From the NCBI GenBank assembly GCA_017999075.1, contig JAGOBX010000278.1, positions 1-5,489 of the forward strand: a stretch of DNA of 5,489 nucleotides. Direction: 5' to 3'. This stretch comes from JAGOBX01 sp017999075 [NCBI: Candidatus Babelota bacterium]. GTDB lineage: Bacteria > JAGOBX01. Under the pieces are notes generated by a model. The model did no database searches. It was given only the letters and a program-made list of their open reading frames with translations, and was not told the DNA's origin. Positions 1 through 5,489 of the stretch are shown in pieces; position 1 is the stretch's first letter, and each line of letters opens with the position of its first letter. A program made the position numbers and the translations under genes.

Positions 1-1130
1 GTTTTTATTAGTGGCTGGTTTGTTTTAAAACTTATTTCAGCTAACGATAATCCCTCCATTTTTTTGTATTTTTTTGAAGATAGTCCTGTAGGAAAAATAT
101 CTTTGAAACCCAAAGAACCTCCATAATTTTCCCATTCAGGCAATCCATCTTGAATACATTTTTCGATATATTTTTGAGTTTTTTTTATTGAAATTTCTTT
201 TAATAATTCGGATTTCTGCTTATTTAACAGAGTCGGAGGCAGCAGTGAAGTCAGTGTTGTGGAACCTGCAGTATATGGATAAGAATCAAAGGTAATATCG
301 CTGTATTTATTATAAGAATCAATTAATTTTAAAATTTGTCCGGTTTTGTGCCAATTGGATTTTGCATAAGTTTTTAAATGAGACAACTGGATTTTACAAT
401 TATACTTTTCTGTATATCCAACAACTTCTTTTATGGATTCTATCACTTTTGCTCCTTCATCGCGCAAATGAACAGCAAGAATTTTATTATATTTTTTTAC
501 CAGTTTGGCGATAAGTTCATATTCTGATTTATCAGCGAAAATATTTGGAGGATATCCTATTCCTATTGAAACTCCGGCAGCTCCGGATTCAAGTTCTTCG
601 GATATAAGTTTTTCCATTTTATTTAATAAATCTGTGTTATATTTTATTGAGGACATTTCTGTCAAGTAAAACCGCAGAGTTGAATATCCAATAAGCGTTT
701 CTATATTATTCCAAGAATTTTTTTTGCATAGATTCAAAAAAGAAGATGTATTGTTCCATTGCCATTTAACTTTTTCATTTCCCCATATACTGCTGTACAT
801 AGCTTGCCAAACATTTTTATATTCAGGTTTTACAGGAACAACGGATAATCCGCAATTGCCAACCACTTCAGTTGTTATTCCCTGCATCAGTTTTGGGGAA
901 ATATTTTGTTTATTTAAAGATGCGAGTTCACTGTGAGAATGGACGTCTATAAAACCAGGAGAAACAATAAGTCCTTCAGCATCTATTATTTTTTCGAATT
1001 TTGATTCATTTATTGTTTTATCATTTGAAATCAAATCAATTATTATGTTATCGGATATAATAATATTCTTTTTTATAAATTGATATTTTTGAAATTCCGG
1101 GAAATAAGCGTTTTTAATTAATATTTTCAT
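1..1130 (-). CDS. N-acyl-D-amino-acid deacylase / D-aminoacylase-type amidohydrolase (3' end outside window)
   Basis: Metal-dependent amidohydrolase of the D-aminoacylase family, whose characterised members hydrolyse N-acyl-D-amino acids to a D-amino acid and a carboxylate. The frame is open from the ATG at 1130 to the left edge: 376 codons, of roughly 480-530 usual for the family. A small N-terminal beta domain (about 1-55) leads into the TIM-barrel: GFIDVHSHSE with the HxH pair (H64, H66), then GITTEVVGNCG (C93), SGAAGVSIGIGYPPN (182-196), AVHLRDEG (H221), QLSHLK (H251) and FDSYPYTAGSTTL (281-293). H64, H66, C93, H221 and H251 match in order and spacing the zinc ligands known from Alcaligenes D-aminoacylase; the later catalytic Asp lies outside the window. 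No signal peptide is seen, so it is probably cytoplasmic. It starts 14 bases after the exbD stop and has no Shine-Dalgarno sequence, so translation may be coupled to exbD. Substrate is not determinable; a dihydroorotase/hydantoinase-like relative is less likely because of the GNCG and YPPN motifs. Confidence 0.9.
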   Translation of the reverse strand, partial: MKILIKNAYFPEFQKYQFIKKNIIISDNIIIDLISNDKTINESKFEKIIDAEGLIVSPGFIDVHSHSELASLNKQNISPKLMQGITTEVVGNCGLSVVPVKPEYKNVWQAMYSSIWGNEKVKWQWNNTSSFLNLCKKNSWNNIETLIGYSTLRFYLTEMSSIKYNTDLLNKMEKLISEELESGAAGVSIGIGYPPNIFADKSEYELIAKLVKKYNKILAVHLRDEGAKVIESIKEVVGYTEKYNCKIQLSHLKTYAKSNWHKTGQILKLIDSYNKYSDITFDSYPYTAGSTTLTSLLPPTLLNKQKSELLKEISIKKTQKYIEKCIQDGLPEWENYGGSLGFKDIFPTGLSSKKYKKMEGLSLAEISFKTNQPLIK

Positions 1131-1144
1131 AAAAAATTTAAAAA

Positions 1145-1663
1145 TTATTTATTATTAATTTGAGGAGATGAAGGAGAAGGAAAAACAGGATTACCGGTAT
1201 TGCCGGTCTGTTTAGAATTTATAGAACTGTCAGTTTTAGGCCTCAAATTAGATTGATTAACAGGTTGGGTAGTTAATATTACATTTTTTATTCCGGCAAG
1301 TTTTGCTATGTCAGTAAGTTTTATAACCAGACCGTATTCTACTCTGTAATCTGCATTAACAGATAAACTTGATTCTTTAAGATTCGGAAGATTTTTTTCG
1401 ATTTCAGGGCCTAATTGTTCTATTGAAGTTTTTTTATCATTAAGGAAAATTTCATTATCTGCATTTATGTATGCAGTTAAATATTCGGAATTTATATTGT
1501 CAGTGGAAGAAGCTTCAGGAAGTTCGATTTTAAAACCTGGCTGCAGCATAAATGTTGAAGTTGCCATAAAGAAAATTAATAAGGTAAATACCAAATCTAC
1601 CATCGGAGCAATGTCTAAATCAGGAGTTGATTCATCTTCCTGTTTTAAAAAATTAAAGCGCAT
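1145..1663 (-). CDS. exbD: ExbD/TolR-family biopolymer transport protein
   Basis: Small membrane subunit of an ExbB-ExbD (TolQ-TolR) proton-driven motor that transmits energy across the periplasm to a TonB- or TolA-type partner. It has a short cytoplasmic N-terminus, then one membrane helix (about 18-40) within LDIAPMVDLVFTLLIFFMAT. D23 in this helix sits where the essential proton-carrying Asp of ExbD/TolR lies. Residues 44-135 form the periplasmic domain, with the typical late segment GLVIKLTDIAKLAGIKNVIL followed by TTQP. After about residue 135 there is a 37-residue Asn/Ser/Pro/Gln-rich tail, so the protein is about 30 residues longer than the usual 135-145. The start is supported by GGAG ten bases upstream. 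It begins 18 bases after the exbB stop and is followed after 14 bases by the amidohydrolase gene. ExbD versus TolR cannot be settled without the partner gene; the family assignment is firm. Confidence 0.92.
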   Translation of the reverse strand: MRFNFLKQEDESTPDLDIAPMVDLVFTLLIFFMATSTFMLQPGFKIELPEASSTDNINSEYLTAYINADNEIFLNDKKTSIEQLGPEIEKNLPNLKESSLSVNADYRVEYGLVIKLTDIAKLAGIKNVILTTQPVNQSNLRPKTDSSINSKQTGNTGNPVFPSPSSPQINNK

Positions 1664-1681
1664 AATTTTGAAACTCCGTGT

Positions 1682-2365
1682 TTAATATTTTAATTTTAAT
1701 ACTATCATACTTGCAGTTTTTTCCATTTGTCTTACTATGTTTTTGCATCTTACCATAAAGTATTGATGAAATACTAAAGTTGGAATTGCTATACTTAAAC
1801 CAAAAATTGTGGTCAAGAGAGCTTGAGATATTCCTCCTGCAAAAACTGTTGCGGAAATGTTGCCGGATAATTTTAACATGTCGTTAAAAGCCTGCAATAA
1901 ACCTGTTACTGTCCCTAAAAGTCCGAGCAGAGGAGCTATTTTTGCCAATAAAGACATATAATCCAAATTTGTGGTTAATTGATGAACTTCAAAATATCCT
2001 AATTCTTCGATCATTTCTTTTATTTTGGTTTCATCTTTATCGCGGTAATTAATAGCGATTTTAACTATAGAAGAAACCGGAGACGGATGTTTTTCACACA
2101 GTTCTTGAATCTCTTTAATTTTATTTTCTGAAATAAGAGAATCCACATTCTGAATTATCTTATAAGAATTATATATGATTTTTTTTAAAAATAATGCCCG
2201 TTCAATTATAATCATTATTATGAAAAGTAAAACATAAGTTAACGGTATCATTATGATTCCGCCTTTATGCAGAATGTCGATTTTTTGATAGGCATAATAT
2301 ACAAAAGGCAATGTGATTAATATTTCAACTATCAACAGAAGTTTGTTGAATAATATTTTTTTCAT
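1682..2365 (-). CDS. exbB: ExbB/TolQ/MotA-family proton channel protein
   Basis: Multi-spanning inner-membrane subunit that forms the pentameric proton channel around ExbD-type helices. The 227 residues fit the family. Hydrophobic segments are at about 8-26, 36-59, 139-160 and 176-199. The 36-59 segment ends in IIER, typical of the first ExbB helix, so the extra 8-26 segment after MKK is an added N-terminal helix or a signal peptide, as some ExbB proteins have. Residues 60-138 form the cytoplasmic loop. The family signatures are APLLGLLGTVTGLLQAF (144-160) and GGISQALLTTIFGLSIAIP (177-195), with the channel threonines at T152 and T185/T186. Position 181, an acidic residue (AEAL) in E. coli ExbB, is Gln here (SQAL), a variant I believe occurs in other homologues. 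AGGAGA lies nine bases before the ATG. It is the first gene of the leftward set and has a likely promoter just upstream. MotA is less likely given the exbD neighbour. Confidence 0.93.
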   Translation of the reverse strand: MKKILFNKLLLIVEILITLPFVYYAYQKIDILHKGGIIMIPLTYVLLFIIMIIIERALFLKKIIYNSYKIIQNVDSLISENKIKEIQELCEKHPSPVSSIVKIAINYRDKDETKIKEMIEELGYFEVHQLTTNLDYMSLLAKIAPLLGLLGTVTGLLQAFNDMLKLSGNISATVFAGGISQALLTTIFGLSIAIPTLVFHQYFMVRCKNIVRQMEKTASMIVLKLKY

Positions 2366-2399
2366 ACTAAAATTTCTCCTAATTATTATAATTTAATAT

Positions 2400-2427
2400 A
2401 TTATAAAACAAATAATATAAAATACAA
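2400..2427 (-). promoter_or_regulatory. Probable sigma-70-type promoter for exbB-exbD-amidohydrolase
   Basis: Read on the minus strand, TTGTAT (2427-2422) is followed after 16 bases by a perfect TATAAT (2405-2400). Transcription would start near 2393, giving a leader of about 28 bases that contains the exbB ribosome binding site AGGAGA at 2380-2375. The -10 is perfect but the surroundings are so AT-rich that several TATAAT-like strings are expected by chance, hence moderate confidence. Confidence 0.5.
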
Positions 2428-2447
2428 GTTAAAATTATAAAATAAAT

Positions 2448-2461
2448 AACAAAATTTTGTT
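2448..2461. repeat. 14-base perfect palindrome AACAAAATTTTGTT, possible operator
   Basis: AACAAAATTTTGTT is a perfect inverted repeat. Its last base is the first base of the TTGACA -35 box of the rightward promoter, and it lies about 20 bases upstream of the leftward exbB -35. A regulator bound here could affect both directions. It is short and A/T-only in the middle, so chance is a real alternative. Confidence 0.3.
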
Positions 2462-2489
2462 TGACAAATTAAAATTTAAATGATAATAT
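2461..2489 (+). promoter_or_regulatory. Strong sigma-70-type promoter with extended -10, reading toward rny
   Basis: A perfect TTGACA (2461-2466), a 17-base spacer, then TAATAT (2484-2489) preceded by TGA, an extended -10 (TGn). A perfect TATAAT also lies at 2487-2492, but with a 20-base spacer. Transcription should start near 2496, about 340 bases before the RNase Y start codon. No closer promoter of similar quality was seen. The smc promoter is built very similarly. Confidence 0.65.
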
Positions 2490-2610
2490 AATATTTAATA
2501 TAGAAAATTAATACAAAAATAATCGGTTGATATTAAAAAATGTATTAATTTTCGTTTGAATATATATTTAATCAGGATCAATTTATGTTGACGCAAAGGA
2601 TTGAAACTAT

Positions 2611-2721
2611 ATGTATTACTATACTTTAAAACCTTATGGTTTTAATATAAATACATTATTATTTATTATTAAAAGAAATTTTTGTTTGGAAAAATTTATC
2701 GACAATCATATTAAAAATTGA
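2611..2721 (+). CDS. Possible small ORF of 36 codons in the rny leader
   Basis: ATG at 2611, TGA at 2719-2721. AAAGGA (2595-2600) sits ten bases before the ATG, a reasonable Shine-Dalgarno sequence, and the frame is closed upstream by TGA at 2602. The peptide starts MYYYTLKPYGFN, has a short hydrophobic run (TLLFII) and a basic, Asn-rich end. I recognise no family. It is transcribed if the promoter at 2461-2489 is real. The same bases could instead be structured RNA, since AAAGGA overlaps the GACGCAAAG element and the ORF contains the 2626-2645 hairpin. ORFs of this size are common by chance, so this is a candidate only. Confidence 0.2.
   Translation: MYYYTLKPYGFNINTLLFIIKRNFCLEKFIDNHIKN
2626..2645 (+). 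other. Perfect 8-bp hairpin in the rny leader
   Basis: TTAAAACC (2626-2633) and GGTTTTAA (2638-2645) are exact reverse complements around a TTAT loop. No T-run follows, so it is not an intrinsic terminator. In the leader RNA it would be the most stable short-range element seen and could be one arm of a structured RNA, or a site for an RNA-binding protein or nuclease. Confidence 0.4.
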
Positions 2722-2819
2722 TTTTTTTAGTAACTGTTTATTTCAATCTTACATACATAAACTTGCTTCCTGTATAAATATTATATCAATAACTACATTA
2801 TTTTATTAAATAAAAAGAT

Positions 2820-2827
2820 AAAGGAGG
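2820..2827 (+). promoter_or_regulatory. Ribosome binding site deciding the GTG start of rny
   Basis: AAAGGAGG is a near-perfect Shine-Dalgarno sequence eight bases before the GTG at 2836. No ATG lies at suitable spacing and the hydrophobic anchor begins immediately after this GTG, so the non-ATG start is well supported. Confidence 0.85.
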
Positions 2828-2835
2828 CAGTAAAA

Positions 2836-4377
2836 GTGTATTTTGTTCAACTTGTTATTGGCTTGATAGTTGGAGCGCTGTCAAGTTATGGCATAACACG
2901 CGTTATGCTAAATAAAAAATTCAAATCAGAAAAAGAAGGGTTATTAAATTCTATTGAAGAAATAAAAAAAGGTGTTGAAAAGGAAAAAACAACATTAAAA
3001 AAATCAATGGAATTGGAATTGAAAGAAAAATTGATTTTTGAAAGGAATAAATTAAACGAAGAATTCAAAGAAATTCGAAAAGAACAAACTGAATTTGAAA
3101 AACATCTTAATAGAAAAGATGAAAAATTGACACATAAAGAAGAAGAGTTAAATCAGAAAAATAATGAACTGAATCAGAAAGATAGAGGATTAAAACAAAA
3201 AGAACAGCAAATTGATGAAACCTTAAAAAAACAAGTTGCAGAACTTCAAAAAATCGCCAGATTAACTGTAGAAGAAGCTAAAAAAACCCTCGTAGAGAAA
3301 ATTGAAAAAGATGCCAAACATGAAGCTATGAAATTCGTCAAAAAATATGAGGAAGAGGCGAATAAAGTAGCTGAAAAACAAGCCAGAAAAATAATTACAC
3401 TTGCAATACAAAGGTGTGCTGCTGAAGTTGTGGCTGAAAATTCTGTAACAACTGTTTCTCTTGCTTCTGATGACATGAAAGGCAGGATTATAGGACGTGA
3501 AGGAAGGAATATAAGGGAATTTGAAAAATGCACAGGAGTAGATCTTATTATAGATGATACCCCTGAAGTTGTAATAATATCTTCTTTTGACAGTATACGC
3601 AGGGAAGTTGCAAGACTCGCTCTTGAAAAACTTTTGGTTGACGGCCGCATACATCCAACGAGAATTGAGGAAATTGTTGAAAAAACTAAAAAAGAATTGA
3701 GTAAAACAATAGTTGAAGCAGGAGATGCAGCTGTTCTTGAAGTCGGTGTTCATGGGATTTCAAATGAGCTTATTAAATATTTAGGAAAACTTAAATTTAG
3801 GACTTCCTATGGACAGAATGTTTTACAGCATTCGATAGAAGTAGCAGTATTAGCAGGTTTAATGGCAGCAGAATTAGGAGCAAATGTACAGTTGGCTAAA
3901 AAAATGGGACTTCTTCATGATATAGGTAAAGCTTTAGATCAAGAAAATGAAGGGACACATGCATTATTAGGCGCTGAGCTTGCTAAAAAATCAGGGGAAC
4001 CTGAGGTAGTAGTGCATGCTATTGCCGCTCATCACGGCGAGGTTTCTTTTAAAACAGTAGAAGGTGTTTTAGTTGCCGCAGCAGATGCTATTTCTGCAGC
4101 TCGTCCTGGTGCCCGTAAAGAAAATATAGAATCGTATTTGAAACGTCTTGAACAACTTGAACAGATTGCTGAAGATAAACATGGGGTTGAAAAAGCTTAT
4201 GCTATTCAAGCAGGCAGAGAAGTAAGAGTTATAGTTAAACCAGAACATGTTGACGATACAACTATGGAAATAATGGCGAGAGATATAGCTAAAGAAGTTG
4301 AAGAAAAACTCGAATATCCAGGACAGATTAAGATAACTGTAATCAGAGAATCAAGAATAATAAGTTATGCTAAATAA
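2836..4377 (+). CDS. rny: RNase Y, membrane-anchored endoribonuclease
   Basis: Endoribonuclease that starts mRNA decay and processes transcripts at the inner face of the membrane in bacteria that rely on it rather than RNase E. At 513 residues it is full length (B. subtilis about 520). Residues 1-25 are the N-terminal membrane anchor. About 27-195 is a long charged coiled coil with an unusually regular heptad block at 91-125. The KH RNA-binding domain follows, with IIGREGRNI (218-226) carrying the GxxG loop. The HD phosphohydrolase domain has QHSIEVA (H332), the metal-binding H361-D362 in [14 protein letters not shown] (H399, H400) and D417 in AAADAIS. The C-terminus [14 protein letters not shown] is the family's conserved end. 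No residue expected to be catalytic is missing. The gene has its own long leader and terminator and appears monocistronic; ymdB, often next to rny, is not here. Confidence 0.98.
   Translation: MYFVQLVIGLIVGALSSYGITRVMLNKKFKSEKEGLLNSIEEIKKGVEKEKTTLKKSMELELKEKLIFERNKLNEEFKEIRKEQTEFEKHLNRKDEKLTHKEEELNQKNNELNQKDRGLKQKEQQIDETLKKQVAELQKIARLTVEEAKKTLVEKIEKDAKHEAMKFVKKYEEEANKVAEKQARKIITLAIQRCAAEVVAENSVTTVSLASDDMKGRIIGREGRNIREFEKCTGVDLIIDDTPEVVIISSFDSIRREVARLALEKLLVDGRIHPTRIEEIVEKTKKELSKTIVEAGDAAVLEVGVHGISNELIKYLGKLKFRTSYGQNVLQHSIEVAVLAGLMAAELGANVQLAKKMGLLHDIGKALDQENEGTHALLGAELAKKSGEPEVVVHAIAAHHGEVSFKTVEGVLVAAADAISAARPGARKENIESYLKRLEQLEQIAEDKHGVEKAYAIQAGREVRVIVKPEHVDDTTMEIMARDIAKEVEEKLEYPGQIKITVIRESRIISYAK
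3106..3210 (+). repeat. Five near-tandem heptads in the RNase Y coiled coil
   Basis: Residues 91-125 read as five consecutive seven-residue units with Leu (or Lys-adjacent Leu) first and Lys fourth: [35 protein letters not shown]. The DNA shows a matching 21-base periodicity, clearest in the third and fourth units. Leucines every seventh residue would form one face of the dimeric coiled coil. Such units expand and contract easily, so this part is likely the variable-length portion of the protein. Confidence 0.6.
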
Positions 4378-4425
4378 AAAAATAACGCCGGTTTAATGAA
4401 TTTATTTATTACCGGCGTTATTTTT
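4378..4425 (+). terminator. Intrinsic terminator after rny
   Basis: AAAAATAACGCCGGT (4378-4392) and ACCGGCGTTATTTTT (4411-4425) are exact reverse complements, a 15-bp stem with a GC-rich centre and an 18-base loop. The stem begins right after the rny stop and its 3' arm ends in five Ts. The A-rich 5' flank means it could also terminate leftward transcription, although no gene arrives from that side. It separates rny from smc. Confidence 0.9.
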
Positions 4426-4438
4426 ATGAACTTATTAC

Positions 4439-4467
4439 TTGACAAAATAATTAATTTTAAAGATAAT
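4439..4467 (+). promoter_or_regulatory. Probable sigma-70-type promoter for smc
   Basis: A perfect TTGACA (4439-4444), a 17-base spacer and GATAAT (4462-4467), located 13 bases after the rny terminator. Start of transcription is expected near 4474, giving a leader of about 48 bases to the smc ATG. Position directly after a terminator and before a gene makes it convincing. Confidence 0.7.
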
Positions 4468-4521
4468 ATTTTAATATACTGTATATATTTTATTTTATTA
4501 TAAAATTTTGAATTTTCTAAT

Positions 4522-5489
4522 ATGTTTTTAAAACAAATAGAGTTAATTGGATTCAAATCTTTTGCGGATAGAGTTCGTCTGGAGTTCGGAGAAGGAGTAT
4601 CTGCCATAATAGGTCCTAACGGTTCCGGTAAAAGCAATATATCTGATGCTATGAAATGGGTTCTTGGAGAACAAAGCGTGAAATCTTTGCGTGGAAGTTC
4701 AATGGAAGACGTAATATTTAATGGCACATCAACAAGAAAATCTTTAGGGAGAGCGAGTGTATCAATTACAATTTCCAATGAAAGAGGAATATTGCCTATA
4801 GCATTTAAAGAAGTTACTGTAACAAGAAGAATATTTAGAACAGGGGACAGCCAGTATTTAATAAATGATTCGGAATGCAGATTGAAGGATGTTATAGAAT
4901 TGTTTATGGACACAGGATTGAGCAAGGGTTCATATTCTATTATAAGTCAAGGACAGATAGGAACGATTTTAACATCAAATCCTTATGATAGGAGAACAAT
5001 ATTTGAAGAGGCTGCCGGAATAGTTAAATATAAAACTCGGAAAAAAATAGCTTTGAATAAATTGGATGCTACTAAACAGGATTTATTAAGGGTAAGTGAT
5101 ATTCTTCTCGAACTTGAAAGGCAAATCCGTTCTTTAAAATATCAGGCTGCAAAAGCAGAACGATATAAGGTTTTAAGCGAGCAGCTTGAAACTACAGAAA
5201 TATATGCCAGGTATGTCGAATATGAAAAAAATTTTCTGGAAATTGCCGAATTAAAAAAAGAACATATTTTAAATTCAGATAAAAAAATTGAAATTGAAGC
5301 TAAGATTAGCGCTCATGGTTCTGATTATGAAACTGGAAAATTGCGATTGATGGAACTGGATGGAGAAATCAATAGAATTTCTGAAAAAATATTTGTTTTA
5401 AATGAAAATATAAAAAATAATGAATATAAAATTCTCGACAATAACAGCAAGATAAACAATTATGATTTTCAGATAAAACAATATGGAGA
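4522..5489 (+). CDS. smc: Chromosome segregation ATPase SMC, N-terminal part
   Basis: SMC forms ring-shaped dimers with ScpA and ScpB that compact and help segregate the chromosome. The window holds the first 322 codons of about 1,180; the gene runs off the right edge. The start MFLKQIELIGFKSFAD is the canonical SMC N-terminus, and an in-frame TAA at 4501 excludes an upstream start. Visible motifs are Walker A GPNGSGKS (31-38), R57 in SVKSLRG at the place of the arginine finger, the Q-loop in SQGQIG (Q145), and FEEAAGIVKYKTRK (161-174) leading into the coiled coil from about 175 to the edge. The signature motif, Walker B, hinge and second coiled-coil arm lie outside the window. There is no Shine-Dalgarno sequence before the ATG; the preceding 30 bases are A/T-rich with almost no purine run. 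The gene has its own promoter and is separated from rny by a terminator. RecN or SbcC are excluded by the exact SMC-type head sequence. Confidence 0.97.
   Translation, partial: MFLKQIELIGFKSFADRVRLEFGEGVSAIIGPNGSGKSNISDAMKWVLGEQSVKSLRGSSMEDVIFNGTSTRKSLGRASVSITISNERGILPIAFKEVTVTRRIFRTGDSQYLINDSECRLKDVIELFMDTGLSKGSYSIISQGQIGTILTSNPYDRRTIFEEAAGIVKYKTRKKIALNKLDATKQDLLRVSDILLELERQIRSLKYQAAKAERYKVLSEQLETTEIYARYVEYEKNFLEIAELKKEHILNSDKKIEIEAKISAHGSDYETGKLRLMELDGEINRISEKIFVLNENIKNNEYKILDNNSKINNYDFQIKQYG

Larger units (their letters stand above)
2496..2835 (+). promoter_or_regulatory. Long AT-rich leader upstream of rny, possible structured RNA
   Basis: This lies between the strong rightward promoter and RNase Y and has no recognisable gene. 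It contains GACGCAAAG (2590-2598), identical to the conserved core string of c-di-GMP-I riboswitches. TCAA (2578-2581) can pair with TTGA (2588-2591), and AATC (2570-2573) with GATT (2599-2602). These leave AGGA/CGCAAAG-like internal loop strands, resembling the P2 arm of that riboswitch. Downstream is the hairpin at 2626-2645, and TATTT (2565-2569) could close a three-way junction with AAATA (2649-2653). A competing stem pairs 2525-2537 with 2567-2583. The usual GNRA tetraloop, its receptor and the GC-rich second arm are not evident, so no family is assigned. From 2730 to 2819 I see only AT-rich sequence. Confidence 0.3.

Noticed and set aside
724-936. Plus-strand ORF of 70 codons
   Set aside because: Antisense to the amidohydrolase, through the conserved HSHSE and GNCG region; a shadow ORF.
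1193-1207. ACCGG-TATTG-CCGGT inverted repeat near the exbD 3' end
   Set aside because: The stem is only 5 bp, lies inside the coding sequence and has no adjacent T-run on the transcribed strand; it encodes part of the low-complexity ExbD tail.
1467-1685. Plus-strand ORF of 72 codons
   Set aside because: Antisense to the start and membrane helix of exbD; no independent support.
2598-2607. GGATTGAAAC, resembling the 3' end of some CRISPR repeats
   Set aside because: It occurs once, with no second copy, no regular spacing and no cas gene in the window.
2585-2629. 14-codon ORF beginning ATG at 2585 in the rny leader
   Set aside because: Very short, with no Shine-Dalgarno sequence at a suitable distance, and it overlaps the better-supported 36-codon ORF.
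2496-2720. 6S RNA or another known housekeeping RNA in the rny leader
   Set aside because: No long bulged rod structure with G/C-containing arms is seen; the region is almost entirely A/T with only short stems.
2703-2728. Intrinsic terminator candidate (CAAT or AATCA stem followed by seven Ts)
   Set aside because: The stem is only 4-5 bp, mostly A-T, with a 10-base loop; too weak to call a terminator on sequence alone. It is kept only as part of the small-transcript idea.
3246-3753. Two overlapping minus-strand ORFs (134 and 163 codons) opposite rny
   Set aside because: They are antisense to the KH-domain region of RNase Y. Their Ser/Phe- and Asn-rich products look like complements of Glu/Lys-rich coding sequence, with no ribosome binding site or family.
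4365-4925. Minus-strand ORF of 186 codons opposite rny end and smc
   Set aside because: It crosses the rny terminator and smc promoter, lies antisense to an unmistakable SMC head domain, and its product has no recognisable motif.

Overview
The window is about 5.5 kb of visibly AT-rich bacterial DNA, with AT-rich codons inside the genes and long A/T runs between them. It holds five protein-coding genes in two divergent groups. An ExbB/ExbD pair, an energised inner-membrane motor that normally serves an outer membrane, points to a diderm. RNase Y rules out most enterobacteria-like lineages. A low-GC diderm with RNase Y fits, for example, Elusimicrobiota (Endomicrobium-like), Fusobacteria or Spirochaetes. 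This is inference only; nothing here is diagnostic of a phylum.

Left part (1-2365, minus strand): a compact gene set read leftward as exbB (2365-1682), exbD (1663-1145), then an N-acyl-D-amino-acid deacylase-type amidohydrolase (1130 to beyond the left edge). Gaps are 18 and 14 bases with no terminator between them, so they are probably one transcript from a promoter at about 2427-2400. No tonB, tolA or receptor gene is visible. The amidohydrolase keeps every metal-ligand residue that lies inside the window.

Middle (2366-2835): a 470-base divergent intergenic region, the longest stretch without a firm gene. It carries the leftward exbB promoter, a 14-base perfect palindrome, a strong rightward promoter (TTGACA, 17 bases, extended -10) and a leader of about 340 bases before RNase Y. 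The leader contains the nonamer GACGCAAAG, known from the core of c-di-GMP-I (GEMM) riboswitches. It also holds a clean 8-bp hairpin, possible alternative pairings, and a 36-codon ORF with a Shine-Dalgarno-like sequence. This is the least explained part of the window.

Right part (2836-5489, plus strand): a complete rny (RNase Y, 513 aa, GTG start with a very strong ribosome binding site), closed by a textbook intrinsic terminator with a 15-bp perfect stem. A separate promoter then leads to the first 322 codons of smc, the chromosome-condensing ATPase, which runs off the right edge. These are conserved housekeeping genes, and no horizontal-transfer marks (transposase, integrase, tRNA, att-like repeats) were seen.

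Overall this is mostly ordinary core genome. The points worth following are the RNase Y leader and the coupling of exbBD to a D-aminoacylase-like gene.
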